DNA of 18,751 nucleotides from Gemmatimonadota bacterium (GCA_019348265.1 JAHWJV010000017.1:1-18751), one strand, 5' to 3'. Counted from the stretch's first letter, positions 8,069 through 15,147 are shown. The notes: generated by a model from the letters alone, not told the origin. Translations and numbers: made by a program.

Positions 8069-8713
8069 CTAGCGGACAGAGCCCGTGACCGAGATGTCGC
8101 GAAACTCGCCCGTGTCGTCGAAAGAGCCGATCCCCACGCGGCCCGAACGGATGGTCGTATCGACCGCGCGGAGCGCCGGGGTGGCGGCGTCGTCGACGTA
8201 CACCTCGATGACCCCGCTCGTGCCATCACGCTCGACACGCACGCCGTGCCAGGCGACGTCGCGCAGCTGGGGCGGGGCCTTTCCGTCGTCGATCCGGCGG
8301 CGGTCCGCATCCGCGACGAGGAAGATCCCGTTGTGGGCCGCGTCCGTGATACCGGACAGGTGGACGTAGTAGAAGCGGGTGGGGGACTCGTATCCGAAGA
8401 TCACCTCCAGGTCCCGCTGCAGAACCGTCGGCGCCGCGGTGGAGCGGATCTGCGCGCGTATCGTGGCTCGCGTCAGCGGCTCCATTGGCAGGATCGCCAG
8501 CGCCGAAGGGCGCCGGATGGACCCCGTCGGCGTCCCGGCTTTCGCAAGGACGAGCATCCCATCCCGCGCTTCCCAGCTACCGGACCCGTCCAGCGTCCAG
8601 GCCGCGAGCGCGGCGGGGCCGGTCAGGTCCGGGCGAAGCGTCGCCGCTGATCGGGGAGCGCACGCGGTGGCGAGTATGGCGACCAGGGCCAGAAATCGTG
8701 GTTTGACTGTCAT
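8069..8713 (-). CDS. DUF1080-like (3-keto-disaccharide hydrolase/LamG-fold) lipoprotein
   Basis: This 214-aa predicted lipoprotein has a signal MTVKPRFLALVAILATAC with the lipobox cysteine at residue 18. The rest fits the concanavalin-like DUF1080 fold: WTLDGSGSWEARDGMLVLAKAG, then DLEVIFGYESPTRFYYVHLSG, a W-HGVRVERDG segment, EVYVDD, and SGRVGIGSFDDTGEFRDISVTG. Family members include 3-keto-disaccharide hydrolases and many sugar-binding proteins found beside propeller dehydrogenases. I start at ATG 8713, where the signal peptide begins. GGAG directly abuts this ATG, which is an odd spacing. A longer frame reaches 8926 but adds 71 arginine-rich residues that look like noise. It lies 69 bp upstream of the DUF6797-cytochrome gene, so the two probably form an operon. 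Confidence 0.8.
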   Translation of the reverse strand: MTVKPRFLALVAILATACAPRSAATLRPDLTGPAALAAWTLDGSGSWEARDGMLVLAKAGTPTGSIRRPSALAILPMEPLTRATIRAQIRSTAAPTVLQRDLEVIFGYESPTRFYYVHLSGITDAAHNGIFLVADADRRRIDDGKAPPQLRDVAWHGVRVERDGTSGVIEVYVDDAATPALRAVDTTIRSGRVGIGSFDDTGEFRDISVTGSVR

Positions 8714-8796
8714 CTCCGCCGGCTTTCGCGAGTGTGAACAGCGGAGTATGCCTGGCGTGGCGACGACCCGGCAAGGGGATCGGTTGCGCGTGCGCC

Positions 8797-9156
8797 TCAG
8801 CCGGGTCCGAAACCCTCGCTCATCTCCTGAGCCATGCGCTGCATGTGCTCCCCGAAATGCTCGAACGCTCCAGGCCCGAAGGGCGGAAGCCTCGGGCGCG
8901 GGTTCAATGGCGATGGCTCCTTCCACTCGATCAGCGCCGCGGCGAGCGGGATGGTGAGATAATGGAGCCGCGCGTCGCGATCGAACACGTGCACTACGCC
9001 GCGCTCGCCGTCGAGGATGGCGTGCACGTTCTCGTAGGCTTCGGCCTGCTGCGGGCCGATGATGGTGACGCGGTAGGCGAGGCCGGCGGTGATCGGAGCG
9101 ACATCCGGAGCATTCATGGGCGTTGGCGGTGGCGGTAGCCCGGCTCGAGCTTTCAT
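8797..9156 (-). CDS. Conserved-looking hypothetical protein (119 aa)
   Basis: I do not recognise the family. The protein has no signal peptide or membrane segment. Its centre reads as a small alpha/beta fold: AYRVTIIGPQQAEAYENVHAILDGERGVVHVFDRDARLHYLTIPLAAA. The C-terminus is rich in proline and glycine, then ends in a helix, EHFGEHMQRMAQEMSEG. The ATG at 9156 is preceded by GGAG at 5 nt and is preferred over the internal ATG at 9117, which has none. It lies 83 bp upstream of the DUF1080-like lipoprotein on the same strand and could be the first gene of that unit. Confidence 0.6.
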   Translation of the reverse strand: MKARAGLPPPPTPMNAPDVAPITAGLAYRVTIIGPQQAEAYENVHAILDGERGVVHVFDRDARLHYLTIPLAAALIEWKEPSPLNPRPRLPPFGPGAFEHFGEHMQRMAQEMSEGFGPG

Positions 9157-9182
9157 CCGGGCTCCAGGCCGTTAGGTCTACG

Positions 9183-9539
9183 TCAGTGCGACTGCCAGAC
9201 CCGAACCGAGTCCGCGACGTATGCCCCCGCTGCGTCTCGCCGGATCAAGCACTCGTAGTTCTGGCGCACCGTCTGGTCCGAGGCTCCCGCGTCCACGACC
9301 CCATCGAGGCGATAACGCCCGCCGCCGAGATCCGCCGCGTTGGCCGCGATCGGAAAACGCGCGGCCGCGACGCTGTCGCGAACCGCCTGCTCGCAGGCAC
9401 GCTCCGCCCGCGCGCCGCTCTGCTCGCTCGGCGCGCGCGGCGCCGAAGCCATCGTCGTGTATACGAGGACACCGACGAAGCAGGCGGCGAGCACCGCCGC
9501 TACGTAGCGGGCCTTCCTCATGCGCGGATCGCGAGGCAT
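9183..9539 (-). CDS. Membrane-anchored small protein of unknown function
   Basis: This 118-aa protein has one N-terminal membrane helix, about residues 11-30 (ARYVAAVLAACFVGVLVYTTM), after a basic MPRDPRMRK. An extracytoplasmic domain of about 85 residues follows. That domain has a helix (RACEQAVRDSVAAARFP), a GGRYRLDGVVDAG strand pair and a conserved-looking ending, QNYECLIRRDAAGAYVADSVRVW. It contains two cysteines that could pair. This resembles small anchored domains found in many bacteria, but I cannot name a family. The start at 9539 lies 3 nt after the stop of the DUF4177-like gene, suggesting coupling. An in-frame ATG at 9521 is also possible. Confidence 0.65.
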   Translation of the reverse strand: MPRDPRMRKARYVAAVLAACFVGVLVYTTMASAPRAPSEQSGARAERACEQAVRDSVAAARFPIAANAADLGGGRYRLDGVVDAGASDQTVRQNYECLIRRDAAGAYVADSVRVWQSH

Positions 9540-9542
9540 GCG

Positions 9543-9722
9543 TCAGCGGGGACGTTTGAGGAAGGCCGCGATCTCGGCCGTTCGGCCGTGGCCGCGATCG
9601 GCCTCCAAGGCGGACGACAGCTCCCAACGCCCGCCGTCGAGCGCATCGGGGGCCCCGCCCAGCATCTCCGGGCCGCAGCCGACGACGTCGAACTTCACGA
9701 TCTGGTACTCCCAGCAGGTCAT
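9543..9722 (-). CDS. DUF4177-like small protein (59 aa)
   Basis: This short gene is easily missed. The protein begins MTCWEYQIVKFDVV and ends AEIAAFLKRPR, with GGRWELSSALEAD between. That is the layout of the DUF4177 family: an opening W-EY-VV strand, a central GWE-L core and a closing strand with F-KRP. The family is widespread and of unknown function, usually 55-70 aa. The ATG at 9722 is the only in-frame start before the conserved tryptophan, and its Shine-Dalgarno is weak. Its stop is 3 nt from the next gene's ATG. The usual LNELGAEGWE helix is altered here (MLGGAPDALDGGRWE), so the assignment rests on both ends and spacing. Confidence 0.7.
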   Translation of the reverse strand: MTCWEYQIVKFDVVGCGPEMLGGAPDALDGGRWELSSALEADRGHGRTAEIAAFLKRPR

Positions 9723-9755
9723 TCGTGCATCTCGGATGAGTGGAAGTTGCGCGCC

Positions 9756-10319
9756 TCAGGGATCCGGCGTGCCCTGAAAGAGGCTCCGCAGGTCGTAGTC
9801 CCGCTGCAGCAACGACACCACCTGGGCATTCCCGGGCCCCGTGTAATGGACCTCATATGCGCTGAACCGCTGCGGCACCTGCTCCAGCAGCAGGATCCTG
9901 GAGGGCGCGGGATTCCCCGCCGCCGGCCGGTCCGTCGCTTCCGCGCGCGAGACCCTGGCGAGCACGCTCCCGAGCTGCAGAAATTGCTTGTACACGTAGG
10001 TGCGTGTGCCGTCCGGCTCCTCGATGTAGACCTGCCAGATCTGACCATCGTTCCAGAGGACCCTGCCGCGGTAGTCTTCCGCGTTGGCGATGATGACGGC
10101 GCGCTCCGGGGTTCCGTCTCCGTCGAAGTCGCCCGTCGCGCTCTGCCCGTGCGCCCATCCGGCTTGGCCGATGACCGCATCGTCGTGGCGGGTGCTCACC
10201 AGGTCCACCAGCGGGTAGGGGGTGCTCGGCGCGCTGGTCGTGTCTCCATCTTCGCCGCCGCAGGCCGCTCCGGCGACGGTGATCGCCGCGAGTAAAGCTC
10301 TCGAGATCGTCCGCTGCAT
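9756..10319 (-). CDS. Lipoprotein with a calcium-loop-like motif, function unknown
   Basis: This 187-aa protein starts MQRTISRALLAAITVAGAAC, a lipoprotein signal with the lipobox cysteine at residue 20, so it is probably anchored in a membrane. The mature part has the loop GDFDGDGTPERAVII, which looks like the FG-GAP/VCBS-type calcium-binding loop, then strands VLWNDGQIWQVYIEE and TYVYKQFLQLG. No complete propeller is present, so I do not assign a family. The start is well supported: GAGG lies about 7 nt upstream of the ATG. It is followed after 33 bp by the DUF4177-like gene on the same strand. Confidence 0.75.
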   Translation of the reverse strand: MQRTISRALLAAITVAGAACGGEDGDTTSAPSTPYPLVDLVSTRHDDAVIGQAGWAHGQSATGDFDGDGTPERAVIIANAEDYRGRVLWNDGQIWQVYIEEPDGTRTYVYKQFLQLGSVLARVSRAEATDRPAAGNPAPSRILLLEQVPQRFSAYEVHYTGPGNAQVVSLLQRDYDLRSLFQGTPDP

Positions 10320-10333
10320 GTCGATTCCTCGTT

Positions 10334-10501
10334 TCAGCCGGTCGACGACGCCGCGCCGGTACGCTCCGCACGGTGCGGTGGGACGGTGATGTTCAGGCCG
10401 GTCGATGCTGCTCGCCCGCGCCCGGCGTGGAAGCGTCGGCTGGCGAGCGCCAGAGCGATGACCGCGTCGCGGTCCTCCGGGCTGGGCGAGGGGATCATCA
10501 C
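10334..10501 (-). CDS. Possible small ORF (about 54 aa)
   Basis: A frame in the gap between the lipoprotein and VOC genes begins GTG ATG ATC (starts at 10501 or 10498) with GAGGG 7 nt before the GTG. It reads MIPSPSPEDRDAVIALALASRRF and then turns arginine- and threonine-rich up to TGA. The first half looks helical and protein-like; the second half does not. It could be a decayed or chance frame, and no family is recognised. Confidence 0.25.
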   Translation of the reverse strand: MMIPSPSPEDRDAVIALALASRRFHAGRGRAASTGLNITVPPHRAERTGAASSTG

Positions 10502-10514
10502 CCGAGTTCCCTCG

Positions 10515-10894
10515 CTACGGATGACCGGCTCCGAAGTGCGGGTTCTCGATGATCCCGATCGGGTTGCCGAACGGGTCCAGCAAGGTGGCTACCCTGATCC
10601 ATTCGCCGACGTCCTGCACATCGGCGTGGACCACCGCCCCACGCCCGACCAGATCGCGTACCGCCCGTTCGACGTCCGCTACACCCCAGTAAGCGACCAC
10701 CGCCCCCGCGGACGCGCCGGATGCTTCACCCGGCTGCAGCCCCAGCTCGTACCCGGCAATGTCGAACCCGACGTAGAACGGCTCGTCGAAGTACGGCTCG
10801 ACCCCGAACGCACCCGCGTACCAGGCCGGGCCGTGGGGACATCCGGCACCCGGTGGATGACGGTGTAGATGCCCCGGAATGGCCGCTCGCTCAC
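10515..10894 (-). pseudogene. VOC/glyoxalase family protein interrupted by a one-base frameshift
   Basis: Two frames together give one normal VOC protein of about 126 aa. The first runs from GTG 10894 (SERPFRGIYTVIHRVPDVPTAR); the second continues from about 10828 (WYAGAFGVEPYFDEPFYVGFD, then YELGLQPG, VVAYWGVADVERAVRDLV, and DPFGNPIGIIENPHFG). The join needs one extra base in the GC run at 10825-10831; the intact family usually reads AR-A-WY or F-Y there. The second half is full length and well conserved up to its TAG, so the break is recent or is a sequencing error. VOC proteins include glyoxalases, dioxygenases and resistance proteins; H14 and the E of IIENP are candidate metal ligands. 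The Shine-Dalgarno is weak. The neighbours give no substrate hint. Confidence 0.8.
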
Positions 10895-11240
10895 GATGTT
10901 ACCCCGGAGGTCAACGTGGGGTGGGGGAGCGCGGCCCGTCAGCACCCCGCTCGTGGAAGCGACAGCACACGGTGGATCAAGGCGCCCAGCCGATCGCCGC
11001 CGCCTGCGCAGCATAAACGCCAGGAGCTAAGCGCGCCAGGCGCGCACGCGGCGGGCGCAGCGTGGGAAAACCACATGAGACAGCGGCGGGGCCGAACCCG
11101 TAGGTCGACCCCGCGCCGGTATGCAAGGACTTCTCAATGAGACGTCTTCGACGGGAGCCCGCAGCCGTGCCTGCCGGAGAAGCAGGGGTAAGGTCGGCAT
11201 TCTTGGACATGCGCCGCCGTTGGAGTCAGACGCTCGAAAA
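10895..11240. other. Intergenic region without a supported gene
   Basis: The 346-bp stretch has only arginine- and alanine-rich frames without ribosome sites. It includes a 15-base palindrome, GCGCGCC-A-GGCGCGC, at 11031-11045. A frame starting at 11210 (MSKNADLTPASPAG) opens plausibly but has no Shine-Dalgarno and turns into low-complexity sequence. Confidence 0.5.
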
Positions 11241-11387
11241 CTAAATACCACCAGCGGTGCCCGAACGTTGGGTCGATTCGGGACCTCGGCCCCTGGCGGC
11301 ATTACGCCAGCCCGCAAGGTCCTGCACGCCCTGGGCGCGGCCCGCCTCCAGCGGCGCCGTGAAGAGAGAGATGATGTACCTGAGCAT
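11241..11387 (-). CDS. Small ORF with strong ribosome site (48 aa)
   Basis: The frame starts MLRYIISLFTAPLEAGRAQG and ends at TAG 11243-11241. AGGAG lies 7 nt upstream of the ATG, as good a ribosome site as any in the window, and the first 12 residues are hydrophobic. The C-terminal half (GWRNAARGRGPESTQRSGTAGG) is low in complexity and may be disordered. I recognise no family. It could be a small membrane-associated peptide; the site quality is the main support. Confidence 0.4.
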   Translation of the reverse strand: MLRYIISLFTAPLEAGRAQGVQDLAGWRNAARGRGPESTQRSGTAGGI

Positions 11388-11494
11388 TCGAAAGCTCCTG
11401 AGGTTGAGTCGAAGTGAACTACGGGGGTCACTACGACGGAGAAGGCGCGCCGGTTTCACGATTCGCGGCAATCGCGCCGCGGCGGATCTCGCGG

Positions 11495-11701
11495 CTATCG
11501 ATAAGGATGCCGCTGGGCGTAGCGATACGCCGTGTACGCGGCCGCGATGTGGCAGATCCACCCGAGAGTGCCGCCCGTGCCGATCCAGAAGCCCGGCGTG
11601 ATGATCAGCCAGAAGAGCCCGCGGAAGAATTTCCCGTTGTAGATCTGCCCCACGCCCGGGACGAACAGGCTCAGGAACGCGGCGGTCCCAGGATCCCTCA
11701 T
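11495..11701 (-). CDS. Small TM2-like membrane protein (68 aa)
   Basis: The sequence AAFLSLFVPGVGQIYNGKFFRGLFWLIITPGFW resembles the TM2-domain and related 'PG-GQ-YNG' small membrane proteins: a first helix, a glycine-rich turn with GQIYNGK, then a second helix. A third hydrophobic stretch, about residues 44-60 (LGWICHIAAAYTAYRYA), follows. The start is firm, with AGGAGG 6 nt before the ATG. The family has no agreed function. It is divergent from the charged 66-aa protein, with a 177-bp shared upstream region. Confidence 0.8.
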   Translation of the reverse strand: MRDPGTAAFLSLFVPGVGQIYNGKFFRGLFWLIITPGFWIGTGGTLGWICHIAAAYTAYRYAQRHPYR

Positions 11702-11878
11702 GTGTTGCCTCCTCTGGAATGGTGTCGGCGACCGGGTTCCACCGGTGCAACGGACACTACGAGGACGGCGCGCATTTTGTTGCGCCGGCCCGCCACGCCG
11801 GAATGCGGATTGCGAGCGGCTCCAGCTTCACGCTCGCGGTCGAGAGGGCGATTCTCCAGCAGCCAGGGGAGGTGTCAG

Positions 11879-12079
11879 ATGGTTAGAAAGAAGATGGAAG
11901 GGGACGAGAACCAGAAAAAGCAGAAGGCGCGCGAAGCGCGCGCCGAGGGAAAGAGCGCCAGTGAGGTGGGTGCCACGACCGGTGGATCGAAGCAGCGCGA
12001 TCGGAAGGACAACGAGAAGGGCAAGCCGGACGGGAACCGCGGGCGCGCCGAGCACGACCAGCAGCCGGTCACCCGCTGA
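11879..12079 (+). CDS. Short charged, probably disordered protein (66 aa)
   Basis: The protein MVRKKMEGDENQKKQKAREA... is made almost wholly of K, R, E, D, G, S, N and Q. It lacks W, F, Y, C, L and I, so it is expected to be unfolded. A central ASEVGATTGGSKQR segment looks like a short motif. GGAGG is 6 nt upstream of the ATG at 11879, which fixes the start; a longer in-frame extension to 11414 runs over the antisense TM2-like gene and is not credible. Short hydrophilic proteins like this are often stress-related or nucleic-acid-binding, but I do not recognise this one. Confidence 0.7.
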   Translation: MVRKKMEGDENQKKQKAREARAEGKSASEVGATTGGSKQRDRKDNEKGKPDGNRGRAEHDQQPVTR

Positions 12080-12090
12080 TCCGCGGCGCT

Positions 12091-13038
12091 TCAGGGAGCG
12101 ATGCCGGCCCTGAAGCGCTGGTATTCCGCCAGCACCTCCCCCGCGGAAAGCGCGCGGTTGAAGAACATCAGGTCGTCGAACGCGCCGTTGAAAGGGTTTC
12201 TCTCGTCGGTGTTCTGCGGGAAGCTCCCGCCGATCTTCATCCCCCGGGGATCGGTGGGAGAGGCGAGGTCCGGCTCGGGTTCTCCGACCACGGCCCAGGG
12301 GTCGCCCCTGTTGACGTAGAAGCCCGGGAGCGGCTGACCATCCCGGTACAGGGCCATGGTCCCCGCGTCGAAGTCGAAGGTAGCGGCCAGAAAGGTCCAC
12401 TGGCCGAGCGGGAGCAGGTCCTCCCACCGCTCGCGCGCGGCGTAGGTTTGAGAGCTGCCGCCGTCGAGCCGTCGGCCGAGCGCGACCAGTCGCATCGTGT
12501 CCGCGACGCTGATCACCTCCAGAAGCGCGCGGACGTCGTGCCCCGAGGAGGTGCCGGTGAGCACGCCGAAGAGGCCAACGGCGTTGTAGACGTCGTCGGG
12601 AGCTGGCGTGTTGGAGTTCAGCCCGGGCGGACCGGTTCGCTTGGCCCAACCCATTACGGTGATCGCCCGCGCCTGGTTGAAGGCCCGCAGCGTCGTCACC
12701 CCCGTCTCCAAAAAATTCCCGCCCTTCCAGTCGTCGTTCCCGTCCACGGTGGGGTTTACCTGGCGCGTCTGGATCGAGTAGCGGCTTCGTGGGTGAGCGC
12801 CGTCTTCGACCCGCATCGCCGCTCCACCGTTGATCAGCTCGAATGGAGTTCCCGAGAAGCCCAGATCCTGCTCGCGCGTGGGATCACCGGGCACGGGATG
12901 CTCGAAGTCGTAGTGCGCCACCAGATCCGGGCGCGGCGCGCTCCGCGACCCGGCGCTCGCGCATCCCGCGGCCGCCAGCGCGACGACCAACACGCCCGGA
13001 GCTCGGGCCAGCCATCCGGCTTCCGCCGCCATCTCCAT
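12091..13038 (-). CDS. LamG/concanavalin-like lipoprotein
   Basis: This 315-aa protein has a lipoprotein signal, MEMAAEAGWLARAPGVLVVALAAAGC, with the lipobox cysteine at residue 26. The mature part is a LamG-type jelly-roll: LVAHYDFEHP near the start, GTPFELINGGAAM, RAITVMGWAKRTG, a long strand set ending in WTFLAATFDFDAGTMALYRDGQPL, then MKIGGS and FNGAFDDLMFFNRALSAGEVLAEYQRF. That ending is diagnostic of LamG-like (Laminin_G_3) domains, which bind glycans or proteins at the cell surface. The start at 13038 is supported by AGGA 6 nt upstream. It ends 11 bp from the convergent charged protein gene. No catalytic residues can be assigned. Confidence 0.85.
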   Translation of the reverse strand: MEMAAEAGWLARAPGVLVVALAAAGCASAGSRSAPRPDLVAHYDFEHPVPGDPTREQDLGFSGTPFELINGGAAMRVEDGAHPRSRYSIQTRQVNPTVDGNDDWKGGNFLETGVTTLRAFNQARAITVMGWAKRTGPPGLNSNTPAPDDVYNAVGLFGVLTGTSSGHDVRALLEVISVADTMRLVALGRRLDGGSSQTYAARERWEDLLPLGQWTFLAATFDFDAGTMALYRDGQPLPGFYVNRGDPWAVVGEPEPDLASPTDPRGMKIGGSFPQNTDERNPFNGAFDDLMFFNRALSAGEVLAEYQRFRAGIAP

Positions 13039-13128
13039 CGTCTATCCTGAGCTGCTTGGGACGCTCCTTCCAGGACGGCGAACCTTAGGCCGGGTGGGCG
13101 CGTGAAGCAACCCGGCCCCGGAGCGGGC

Positions 13129-13320
13129 TCACGCGCGACCGCTCCGACGGTAGAGTGTCAGCGCGAGGCGCAGAATCAGGAGCGGGAAGAGAAGCTGCCA
13201 GAGGGGGCCAGGCCTGCGGTCGTGCTCGAAGAACACACGCCACACGGCCCGGGCGAAGCTGAACGCCGCCAGGATGATCGCGATCCGGTAGAGGGAGCGC
13301 CTAAGCGAGCGGCGGTGCAT
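13129..13320 (-). CDS. Small two-helix membrane protein (63 aa)
   Basis: Two hydrophobic segments, about residues 12-29 (RIAIILAAFSFARAVWRV) and 40-57 (LWQLLFPLLILRLALTLY), are flanked by arginines, with the loop FFEHDRRPGP between. The basic N-terminus MHRRSLRRSLYR should stay in the cytoplasm. The pattern is too regular for a chance frame. The start has no good Shine-Dalgarno. I recognise no family. It lies between the LamG lipoprotein and the aldose epimerase genes on the same strand. Confidence 0.6.
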   Translation of the reverse strand: MHRRSLRRSLYRIAIILAAFSFARAVWRVFFEHDRRPGPLWQLLFPLLILRLALTLYRRSGRA

Positions 13321-13426
13321 GCGGAGGTTCTTGGGAGCAGCGTACAGGGGCCGGTTCGCCCCTGAGAGGCCTGGCGGCTCGGGTAGAGCGCGCCAGGCCC
13401 TGCGGCGCGGGGGGACGGGTCACGCC

Positions 13427-14620
13427 TCAGCGGGGAGCCGCGCCCTCGACCGAGAAGCGGTAGACCGTCTGGGAGCGGTACTCCTCGCCCGGTCGAAGAA
13501 TCGTCGACGGGAAAGCTGGCTTGTTGGGCGAATCGGGGAAATGCTGCGTCTCGAGCGCCAGGCCGTAGCGGTGCTGGTAGACGTGTCCGGCCCTCCCTGT
13601 GATGCTTCCATCCAGGAAATTGCCCGAGTAGAACTGGATGCCGGGCTCGGTGGTGAGGATCTCCATCACCCGGCCGCTCTCGGGCTCGTGAAGCCTGGCC
13701 GCCGGCACGAGGCCTTCGCCCTGCCGGGCGAGCACCCAGGTATGGTCGTAGCCGCCGCCGAACTTCAGCTGCTGGTCCGGCTGGTTGATCCGTGCGCCGA
13801 TCGACACGGGCTGCGTGAAGTCGAAGGGCGTGTTCTTCACGCTGGCGAGCTCGCCGGTGGGGATCAGAGTCGAGTCGACGGGCGTGAAGCGGGAAGCGTT
13901 CAGCTGTAGCCGGTGCGCCAGGATGTCGCCCTCTCCGTCGCCGGCGAGATTGAAATAGGCGTGCTGCGTGAGGTTCACCGGGGTCGGCTTGTCCGTGGTT
14001 GCGCGATAGGTGAATGAGAGGCTGTTGTCGTTGGTGAGGGTGTAGGTGACGCTGGTGCGGAGCGTTCCGGGGTAACCCTCCTCGCCGTCCGCGCTGGTGT
14101 AGGTGAGCACCGCGCCCGCGCTCGAATCGTTCTGGAAGGGTTCGGCGCTCCAGATCACGCGATTGAAACCTCGGCGCCCGCCGTGCAGCGCGTTGGGCCC
14201 GTTGTTGACCGCAAGCCTGTATTCCTTCCCGTCGAGTGTGAACCGCCCCCGCGCGATTCGGTTGCCGTAGCGGCCGATCAGCGAGCCGAAGTACGGGTGC
14301 TCGCCCAGGTAGCCCTGGAGAGAGTCGAACCCGAGCGTCACGTCCTCCACGGTGCCGCGTCGGTCGGGAACCTCGATCGCCGTGATGACTCCGCCGTAGT
14401 TCGTGAAGCTCACCTTCATCCCGGTGGCGTTAGTGACGGTGAACAGCTCCACCTGCTGCCCGTCCGCGGTCGTGCCGAAGGGCCGCCGCTCCAGCGTCGG
14501 CGCTGCGGCGAGCGTCGCTTGCGCGGGTCCGTCGTTCTGCTGGCCCTCCCGCTCGCAGGCGGAGAGGAAGAGGGTGCCCGTGAGTCCAACCAGTAGCGCT
14601 GCTGGAAAGATGGCTCGCAT
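13427..14620 (-). CDS. galM: Aldose 1-epimerase (galactose mutarotase), exported lipoprotein form
   Basis: This 397-aa enzyme interconverts the alpha and beta anomers of aldoses. Family landmarks are GRYGNRIARGRFTLDGKEYRL (118-136), NNGPNALHGG with H146, VNLTQHAYFNLAG with catalytic acid H220, YDHTW with D292, PGIQFYSGNFLDG, and the ALETQHFPDSPN segment with catalytic base E357. The N-terminus MRAIFPAALLVGLTGTLFLSAC is a lipoprotein signal (cysteine 22), so it works outside the cytoplasm, unlike the soluble E. coli enzyme. The chosen start at 14620 has no Shine-Dalgarno. The frame stays open upstream for 56 more codons to ATG 14788 (see findings). Neighbours are small proteins, so its sugar is unknown. 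Confidence 0.92.
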   Translation of the reverse strand: MRAIFPAALLVGLTGTLFLSACEREGQQNDGPAQATLAAAPTLERRPFGTTADGQQVELFTVTNATGMKVSFTNYGGVITAIEVPDRRGTVEDVTLGFDSLQGYLGEHPYFGSLIGRYGNRIARGRFTLDGKEYRLAVNNGPNALHGGRRGFNRVIWSAEPFQNDSSAGAVLTYTSADGEEGYPGTLRTSVTYTLTNDNSLSFTYRATTDKPTPVNLTQHAYFNLAGDGEGDILAHRLQLNASRFTPVDSTLIPTGELASVKNTPFDFTQPVSIGARINQPDQQLKFGGGYDHTWVLARQGEGLVPAARLHEPESGRVMEILTTEPGIQFYSGNFLDGSITGRAGHVYQHRYGLALETQHFPDSPNKPAFPSTILRPGEEYRSQTVYRFSVEGAAPR

Positions 14621-14804
14621 AGGACGTTCGGTGGATGGGATGGAGTCGGGCGGTCGGCCTTTGGCCGCCGACGCGCCGAGCCCGCGGATGCCCGCGTCCT
14701 CGTACGCGGCCATGGCGGCCTCGACGCATGCATCCCGAACTCGTCGAGCCTCGCTCACCCGGTCCGTGGCTGCACAAGGATCCTTCATCGCTTCGGGAGG
14801 GGGG

Positions 14805-14999
14805 TCAGACCGTATCCGCCGGATCGGATCTCTGCGCCATCGCATGCAGGTCCGTCAGGTTTTGCTTCACCCGCTCGAGGAGCGCGTCGGGGCCCGGGTT
14901 CAACACATCGCTGGTGAGGTCCGCGAGGGCGTTCGCCGCTTCCTGGTGCGCGCTGATCGCCTTCCGGATCGCGAGCTGCTTGTTGTCCTGCGGTTCCAT
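14805..14999 (-). CDS. Small helical protein (64 aa), unknown function
   Basis: The sequence MEPQDNKQLAIRKAISAHQEAANALADLTSDVL... is rich in alanine, leucine and charged residues and is predicted to be two helices joined by NPGPDA. It has no cysteine and no membrane segment. AGGAG 7 nt upstream of the ATG fixes the start. I know no family. It sits just upstream of the open frame extending galM and could be in the same transcript. Confidence 0.65.
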   Translation of the reverse strand: MEPQDNKQLAIRKAISAHQEAANALADLTSDVLNPGPDALLERVKQNLTDLHAMAQRSDPADTV

Positions 15000-15027
15000 G
15001 GTGTCACTCCTGGCCGGGTAGATTCTG

Positions 15028-15047
15028 AAAAGCCGCTATTCGGCGGC
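15028..15047 (-). terminator. Possible weak intrinsic terminator
   Basis: On the minus strand GCCGC pairs with GCGGC around a 6-nt loop and is followed by TTTTC. It lies between the end of the two-helix membrane protein gene (15148) and the small helical protein gene (start 14999), facing the right way for the former. The 5-bp stem and short T run make it weak. Confidence 0.35.
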
Positions 15048-15147
15048 CGTCAACGTCGTTCGAGCTCGTGAAAGGTACGGGGCCAGTCGGCGCCGCGGTC
15101 GGGCATCCTCCACCGGCGGTCCAGCGTCGTGGCGAAGTGCGCAGACT

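Noticed and set aside
11031..11045. 15-base palindrome GCGCGCC-A-GGCGCGC
   Set aside because: With a one-base centre it cannot form a stable hairpin, and such runs are expected by chance in DNA of this GC content.
10977..11210. 77-aa minus-strand frame starting MSKNADLT
   Set aside because: It has no ribosome site, and the later part is low-complexity alanine, arginine and proline.
11027..11431. 134-aa minus-strand frame
   Set aside because: It is serine- and arginine-rich, without a ribosome site, and overlaps the better supported 48-aa frame.
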